Origin: Bacillota bacterium
GTDB lineage: Bacteria; Bacillota; Clostridia; Christensenellales; SZUA-584
Length of the DNA stretch: 43,300 nucleotides
Direction of reading: 5' to 3'
Assembly: GCA_023399095.1 (NCBI GenBank)
Contig: JAEWQS010000008.1
Coordinates: forward strand, 1-43,300
Shown here one piece after another: positions 38,474 through 43,300 of this stretch (positions are counted from its first letter, which is position 1; each line of letters starts with the position of its first letter). The notes beneath the pieces are model-generated. The model was not told where the DNA came from and did not search any database. It saw only the letters and a program-made list of their open reading frames with translations. The position numbers and the translations under genes are program-made.

Positions 38474-39505
38474 TTAGCCAATAAGCTGGTATTCACTCTG
38501 GCTGAACAACTCCACGGCGACATCCACCACGTCGGGATGATAGAGCACGCCGCGGTTCGACGTGATTTCATCGAGCGCGGCATCCAGCCCCAAACTCGGG
38601 CGGTAAGGCCGGTGCGTCATCATGGCCTCCAGCACGTCCGCCACGGAAATGATGCACGTCTCAATCCATATCTCGCTGCCCTTAAGCCCGCGCGGATACC
38701 CACTGCCATTAAGCCGTTCGTGGTGCTGGTAGACGATCTCGGCCACAGGCCACGGCATCTCATAATCCTTCAAAACCTCATAGCCCTTGCGCGCGTGCTC
38801 CTTGATAAGCTCGTATTCAAGCGGTGAAATCTGCCCCGGCTTGTTGAGTATGTCCGTCGGCACCATGATCTTGCCCACATCATGGATACAGCCGATCACG
38901 TTAAGCCCTTCCACCATATCCGCAGACAGCCCCATCTCGCGACCGATGTCACTGGCCAGCGCGCCCACGCGCCGCTGATGACCTGCCGTGTATGGATCTC
39001 GCAGATCCAGCATCGCCGCCGCAGCGTACGCCGTATTGAGCATCGCCTGACGCATCTTGCGCGTGCGCTCCTCCACCAGCCGTTCCAGGTTTTGCTTCTG
39101 AGCCGCGTTTTCGCGCTCCAGCCGCTGTTTTTCATCCAGCAGCTCTTTATATCCCACCGCCTGGCGAACAGCTTTTAGCAGATCATCACGCGATATCGGC
39201 TTGGCAAGATAATCGCGCGCCTCAAGGCGCACCGCATCCACCGCTGTTTCCACCGTCGGTTCACCCGTCATCATGATCACCTGCACGTTGGATTGCTTGT
39301 TATGTATGTCTTTAAGCAGCGAGACGCCCGACCGCCGCGGCATCACTATATCGGTGAGCACCGTGTCAAATTCATGCGCATCCAGCAGCTCCAGCGCGAC
39401 CTCAGCGTTCTCTGCTGTCTTTACCTCATAACCGGCGCGCTTTAAAAACTCGCCTATTGTAACGCGAATGCTCTTTTCATCATCCACAACCAAAATATTC
39501 GGCAT
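38474..39505 (-). CDS. Response regulator with HD-GYP c-di-GMP phosphodiesterase domain
   Basis: This 343-residue protein has receiver domain at 1-120 with phosphoacceptor D52 (VLTDIVMP) and the lysine in YLAKPI, a coiled-coil linker at about 125-160, and an HD-GYP domain at about 165-335 with HDVGK, HHERLNGSGYP and the VADVLEAMMTHRPYR segment. HD-GYP domains degrade c-di-GMP, controlled here by phosphorylation of the receiver. It lies 2 bp downstream of the histidine kinase gene, so the two probably form a phosphorelay pair. Signal input and output targets are unknown. Confidence 0.95.
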   Translation of the reverse strand: MPNILVVDDEKSIRVTIGEFLKRAGYEVKTAENAEVALELLDAHEFDTVLTDIVMPRRSGVSLLKDIHNKQSNVQVIMMTGEPTVETAVDAVRLEARDYLAKPISRDDLLKAVRQAVGYKELLDEKQRLERENAAQKQNLERLVEERTRKMRQAMLNTAYAAAAMLDLRDPYTAGHQRRVGALASDIGREMGLSADMVEGLNVIGCIHDVGKIMVPTDILNKPGQISPLEYELIKEHARKGYEVLKDYEMPWPVAEIVYQHHERLNGSGYPRGLKGSEIWIETCIISVADVLEAMMTHRPYRPSLGLDAALDEITSNRGVLYHPDVVDVAVELFSQSEYQLIG

Positions 39506-39507
39506 CC

Positions 39508-42270
39508 TTACTCCTCCGCCTTGCCCGATAGTTCCCAGCCATTGTTCACCGGCAGCTCCAATATCGCGCGTGTGTATTTGCCAAGCTCCGTTTCATAATA
39601 GAGTGTACCGTGATGATCCTGCACGATTCCATGACTGATGGACAGCCCAAGTCCCGTGCCTTCATTTCGCGATTTCGTTGTGAAGAACGGATCAAACATC
39701 TTATCCTTCACATCGTCGGGTATGCCCATCCCATGGTCTTCCACGGTCACTCTCACCCACTCGCTGCCATCTGTGCGCTTTAAATACGCGCTGGAAAGCA
39801 CAATGCATTTATCCTTATGTTCCTGCTTGTAGCGGGTATTAAGCGCGTCGCGCGCGTTCGTGATCAGATTCATGAGCACCTGCTGAATCTGCTGGCTCCG
39901 GCACTTGACGCTCGGTAGATCCGGCGTAAGCGCCACGTCCAGCGCAATCTTATCGGTGCGTATGATCGTGCGTATCAGCAGCAGCGTTTCGTTGATGATA
40001 TCGTTCACCTGCGCAAGGCTGTGGGTCTGCTTCTCCTGCCGCGCAAATTTCAAAAGATTCTTCACGATACCCGCGATTCTCTGGCCTTCCTTGATGATCT
40101 CACCGCTAAATTCAACGATATCAGCGTCCACCCCGGGCGATTCGCTGATAAGCTGTGCATAATTGATGATGCCGCTTACCGGGTTGTTGATTTCATGCGC
40201 CACGCCGCCTGCAAGTATGCCAATGGATTCAAGCTTCTGCTTTTGTCTGAGCTGTGCCTCCATGTTGAGCTTTTCTTTTTCAAGCTGTTTGCGCAATGTG
40301 ATGTCATGCAGAAAAACGAGCGCACCGTCTTCACCGCCCAACTGAAACGGCACAGCCGAAATCTCTACTTCAACATGCCTGCCGTCCGGCTGAATGATCG
40401 TTTCTCTGACCATCTCCAGTGGTTTCTTGTTGACATGCAGCCGCCTGAAACGCGATGCCATCTTTTTTTGCGAAGCAGCTGAAAAATAGGGGTATACCGG
40501 ATTGCCCAAAAGGTCATGCTCGCTGGCACACCCGAATAGATCCACCGTCATATGGTTCACATATGAAAACACACCGTCCATCTCGACAAAAACCCCATCG
40601 GGTGCATTTTCTACAAAAAGCCGAAATCTCTTCTCGCTCTCGATGAGACCCCGTTCTGTGCGTTTACGCTCCGCGATATCCTGCACGATCATGTGAAACA
40701 GCTTTTTTCCGCCGATTTCCACACGACCTCCGAAAATCTCAACATCACGCTGCTGTCCGTCAAAACGAGTGTGCTGGGAGCTGAAGCTATCCGTGCCCTT
40801 TTCGAACGCCTTAGGAAGCCTTTTTCGGACAGCGTTTTCACCGCACGTATCGATATCCCAGAGTTTTTTTCCCTCATCGCCCACAAGTCCGTAATACTGG
40901 CGCGCGGCAGTGTTCGCGTCGCATATGCTACCTGTCTCACAGTCCACGAGAATCTGCACCGCGTTGTTATTGTGAAACAGGGAATGATACCGCGCTTCGC
41001 TTTCCTGAACCCTCATCTGATTCTTTTTGACCGCCGTGATATCGATATTGACGCCGATCATACGCAATGCGCGGCCCCTATCGTCGCGCACGGTGTTGCC
41101 GATCGCTTTCACATACCGAATGTCTCCATCCGCGCGGATGATGCGAAACTCATCCTCATACTCTTCCTGTCCATGCACCGTCTTGGATAGCCGTTCCTGA
41201 ACCTTCGTCACGTCATCAGGGTGCACATAAGTCAACCAATCCGCGTATGTACCCGCAAAAGCGGTGCTGTTCGCACCGTAAAGAACGCTCATCTGCGCAT
41301 CCCAAGCCATGGTGTCGGTTGTCAAATCCCAGTCCCAGGTTCCCATCTCCGTCACACGCGAAGCAAGGGAATACTGCTCATTCATCCTTTTGAGGTTTTC
41401 TTTGAGCGCAATGACCGACGTCAGATCATAAACGGTGTAAATCAAACATGGCTCGTCATTAAACACCGTTTTGTCAAGAGAAATCAGCACTTGGCGCAGC
41501 TCACCCGATTTTGTATAAAGCGAAGTCTCGTAGTCGCGGACAGACTCACCTTTATCCAGCCTGCCCACCATCACTTCCCGTACCTCCGGGTCGTCAAATA
41601 TACTGAGCTTCATGCCGATGCTGCCTATCAGCTCCCCTTTTTCAAATCCAAACAGGCGCAGATAGCTGTCGTTTGCATCAACAATCCGCCCGTCGTGAAG
41701 CGCCGATATCAATATCGCAGCCGGGGAGGACTGAAATATCATCCTGAACTGCTCCTCAGTCTGCCGGAGCATCTCTTCCTCATGCGCCCGCAAATGCTTC
41801 TGCTCTTTGAGGCGCTGCCTGTCTATTGCCGATGACAGATCGTCCTGCATGATAGCGGCATACTGGGCGAGCAGGTGCTGAGACCAGTTCCAAAACTTTG
41901 TTTCCTTTTTATCAAGAATACAAATAACACCAAAAGCCTGTCCTGATGGCCATAATATCGGAAACCCCATATAAGACGTGAGCCCCGAGGGCAGATGCTT
42001 CCATTCATCATCCTTCAGGCTGTTATTCACGATCAGCTTCTTTTGTGTATTTATCACCTTTTTGCTGTATTCAGCGGCATCTGCTGTCAGTGCGTTGGCT
42101 ATACCCTCCATACCGATCTTCCCGCAGCTTTTGAGAATCACTTCTTCGCCTTGTACGGTTGAACGTATAATAAAAGCACCCGGACTTTCGGTGATCTCAG
42201 AAATCAGCTCCAGCATACTTTTCCACTTTTTATTCCCATCAATATTCAATAAACCGCTTGTTTCGCTCAT
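39508..42270 (-). CDS. Cytoplasmic multi-PAS sensor histidine kinase
   Basis: This 920-residue kinase without transmembrane segments has GAF-like domain at about 15-165, then four PAS domains (about 170-290, 300-420, 430-540, 550-670; for example QSSPAAILISAL, NNNAVQILVD and NAPDGVFVEM). The HisKA domain has the phosphoacceptor in GVAHEINNPVSGIIN, and the HATPase domain has NLITNARDAL, DHGMGIPDD and GTGLGLSIS. This kinase type usually senses small molecules or redox in the cytoplasm, but no heme or Cys ligand set is obvious here. The partner is the HD-GYP response regulator 2 bp downstream. No good ribosome binding site is close to the ATG at 42270, so a downstream start is possible. Confidence 0.94.
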   Translation of the reverse strand: MSETSGLLNIDGNKKWKSMLELISEITESPGAFIIRSTVQGEEVILKSCGKIGMEGIANALTADAAEYSKKVINTQKKLIVNNSLKDDEWKHLPSGLTSYMGFPILWPSGQAFGVICILDKKETKFWNWSQHLLAQYAAIMQDDLSSAIDRQRLKEQKHLRAHEEEMLRQTEEQFRMIFQSSPAAILISALHDGRIVDANDSYLRLFGFEKGELIGSIGMKLSIFDDPEVREVMVGRLDKGESVRDYETSLYTKSGELRQVLISLDKTVFNDEPCLIYTVYDLTSVIALKENLKRMNEQYSLASRVTEMGTWDWDLTTDTMAWDAQMSVLYGANSTAFAGTYADWLTYVHPDDVTKVQERLSKTVHGQEEYEDEFRIIRADGDIRYVKAIGNTVRDDRGRALRMIGVNIDITAVKKNQMRVQESEARYHSLFHNNNAVQILVDCETGSICDANTAARQYYGLVGDEGKKLWDIDTCGENAVRKRLPKAFEKGTDSFSSQHTRFDGQQRDVEIFGGRVEIGGKKLFHMIVQDIAERKRTERGLIESEKRFRLFVENAPDGVFVEMDGVFSYVNHMTVDLFGCASEHDLLGNPVYPYFSAASQKKMASRFRRLHVNKKPLEMVRETIIQPDGRHVEVEISAVPFQLGGEDGALVFLHDITLRKQLEKEKLNMEAQLRQKQKLESIGILAGGVAHEINNPVSGIINYAQLISESPGVDADIVEFSGEIIKEGQRIAGIVKNLLKFARQEKQTHSLAQVNDIINETLLLIRTIIRTDKIALDVALTPDLPSVKCRSQQIQQVLMNLITNARDALNTRYKQEHKDKCIVLSSAYLKRTDGSEWVRVTVEDHGMGIPDDVKDKMFDPFFTTKSRNEGTGLGLSISHGIVQDHHGTLYYETELGKYTRAILELPVNNGWELSGKAEE

Positions 42271-42708
42271 CGCCGCGCTTTGAACCCTTCAGTTTCTGTT
42301 TCTGGTTGTATAGATAAACCATTACTTAACATGGCTAACTATTATTTTCTATAATTGTTCATTAAACATGAAATTTCTATATATGAAACAAGTCCTCAAG
42401 ATTTTCACTGTACGCTTTTAGGAAAGCGCATCAAAAAATATATACGTCAACATTCGAGGCAGTGATGTGATTGGTGGTGTCAATGAATGGATAATCGTTT
42501 TGTTTATAGTTTGCCAATGAGTTTGATTAAAAACCCATGAGCAATTGACCGCTTGTTATTTTATGCTATTATATAACATTAACAAACAAGGTCGCAACTT
42601 ATACGACAAATAAATATCGCGTAAAACGGATTGCTCAAAAACCCTGTTTATTTGCGCCGCCGCATAGTATAATGAATATCTAGACAACATGTTCTGTCGG
42701 AGGAATTC
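42271..42708. other. 438-bp divergent intergenic region
   Basis: No gene is seen between the histidine kinase (minus) and the DUF362 gene (plus). It holds the -10 TATAAT (42668-42673) of the DUF362 gene with a weak -35 (TGTTTA, 42645-42650). No clear promoter for the kinase could be picked. No repeats or operators were recognised. Confidence 0.6.
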
Positions 42709-43300
42709 ATGAGCTCAAATATTCTGTTCGCTTCAGTGAAATTCAGCAAGTATGATCCGGATGAAACGCTGCCCAAACGTTTCGGACGGTTGATTGATCA
42801 ACTGAACCTTGGAGAAGTCGTGGCCGGCAAATGGACGGCCGTCAAAATGCACGTGGGCCGGGAAATCGGATATACCACGATTCATCCTTTGTTTGTCCGC
42901 ATGCTCATCGAAAAGCTAAAATCATACGGCGCACGCCCCTTTATCACCGATCAGGTGGTGGACGGTGCGCGTTTACGGGGTTACACCGAAGAGCTTATGG
43001 GCGCGCCCATCGTTCCCGTCTGCGGCACAATGGATCGGTATATATATGAAAAAGAAGTTGATTTTCGCACATTTAAGAATGTGGACATTGGAGGCAATAT
43101 CCATGACGCGGATGTCATGATCGATCTGTCTCATGTGAAAGGCCACGGCGCCTGCGGATACGGCGGCGCATGCAAAAATATCGCCATGGGCTGTGTGACG
43201 GACAGAACGCGGCACCAGATTCACGCGCTGGAAGGCGGTCTTGTCTGGGACGAATCACTTTGCACCCATTGCGAAGCCTGTATCACAAGCTGCAATCACA
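42709..43300 (+). CDS. DUF362 iron-sulfur protein, N-terminal part (cut by window edge)
   Basis: The start ATG at 42709 has GGAGG 5 nt upstream. About 197 residues are visible. They match the DUF362 domain (VKMHVGREIGYTTIHPLFVR, DADVMIDLSHVKGHGACGYGG and GACKNIAMGC), followed by the start of a ferredoxin-like cluster segment (ESLCTHCEACITSCNH), with cysteines for a [4Fe-4S] cluster. DUF362 proteins are widespread anaerobe iron-sulfur proteins of unclear function. The rest is outside the window. Confidence 0.92.
   Translation, partial: MSSNILFASVKFSKYDPDETLPKRFGRLIDQLNLGEVVAGKWTAVKMHVGREIGYTTIHPLFVRMLIEKLKSYGARPFITDQVVDGARLRGYTEELMGAPIVPVCGTMDRYIYEKEVDFRTFKNVDIGGNIHDADVMIDLSHVKGHGACGYGGACKNIAMGCVTDRTRHQIHALEGGLVWDESLCTHCEACITSCNH

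Overview
The window looks like a chromosomal segment of a Firmicute, probably Clostridia. The solute-binding proteins are Gram-positive-type lipoproteins, ribosome binding sites are strong AGGAGG types with frequent TTG/GTG starts, promoters are sigma-A-like, and there are SorC, DeoR, PadR and DUF134 regulators. No rRNA, tRNA, CRISPR array or transposase gene was seen. Almost everything from 974 to 36,496 is on the minus strand, so transcription runs right to left.

The core (2,258-14,597) is a bacterial microcompartment (BMC) locus in two operons. The upstream one, with a promoter near 14,650-14,678, holds a ribulose-phosphate 3-epimerase-like protein, an SDR dehydrogenase, a DeoC aldolase, a BMC-H shell protein, a second SDR and a Gfo/Idh/MocA dehydrogenase. 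The downstream one, with a promoter near 9,849-9,877, holds a class II aldolase/epimerase, the PduL phosphotransacylase, a flavoprotein-like protein, BMC-P, a PduP-type CoA-acylating aldehyde dehydrogenase, PduS, a PduT-like BMC-T, two BMC-H/BMC-P pairs and a second, divergent DeoC. It ends at a terminator near 2,173-2,229. No diol dehydratase, ethanolamine lyase or glycyl-radical enzyme is present. The aldehyde source is therefore most likely an aldolase acting on a sugar phosphate, which resembles the little-characterised 'sugar phosphate utilising' (DeoC-containing) BMC class, here with extra pentose-interconversion enzymes.

The supply side lies to the right (14,809-36,496). It has two SorC regulators, an L-xylulose-kinase-like FGGY kinase, an AllA-like cupin protein, a UlaE-type L-xylulose-5-phosphate 3-epimerase, and three ribose-type ABC uptake systems plus one orphan double ATPase. 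A proposed flow is: sugar import; phosphorylation; UlaE, class II and Rpe-type isomerisation; aldol cleavage by DeoC in or near the compartment; aldehyde to acyl-CoA (PduP) to acyl-phosphate (PduL). Electrons could leave through PduS and the Fe-S pore of PduT. The actual sugar is not identified by the sequence.

The strongest non-coding signal is a composite operator of four 12-bp units in the pattern 12+12+9+12+12 (57 bp). The units resemble TGACA-NN-TGTCA. It is found upstream of the BMC operon and of two ABC-transporter operons, and looser versions lie before the epimerase, one SorC gene and the orphan ATPase. Together these define a likely regulon.

The flanks look unrelated. On the left are a truncated secreted protein and a PadR regulator. 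On the right are a DUF134 protein, a DeoR regulator, an L,D-transpeptidase, a YbaK-type prolyl-tRNA editing protein, a cytoplasmic multi-PAS histidine kinase with an HD-GYP response regulator, and a truncated DUF362 iron-sulfur protein.
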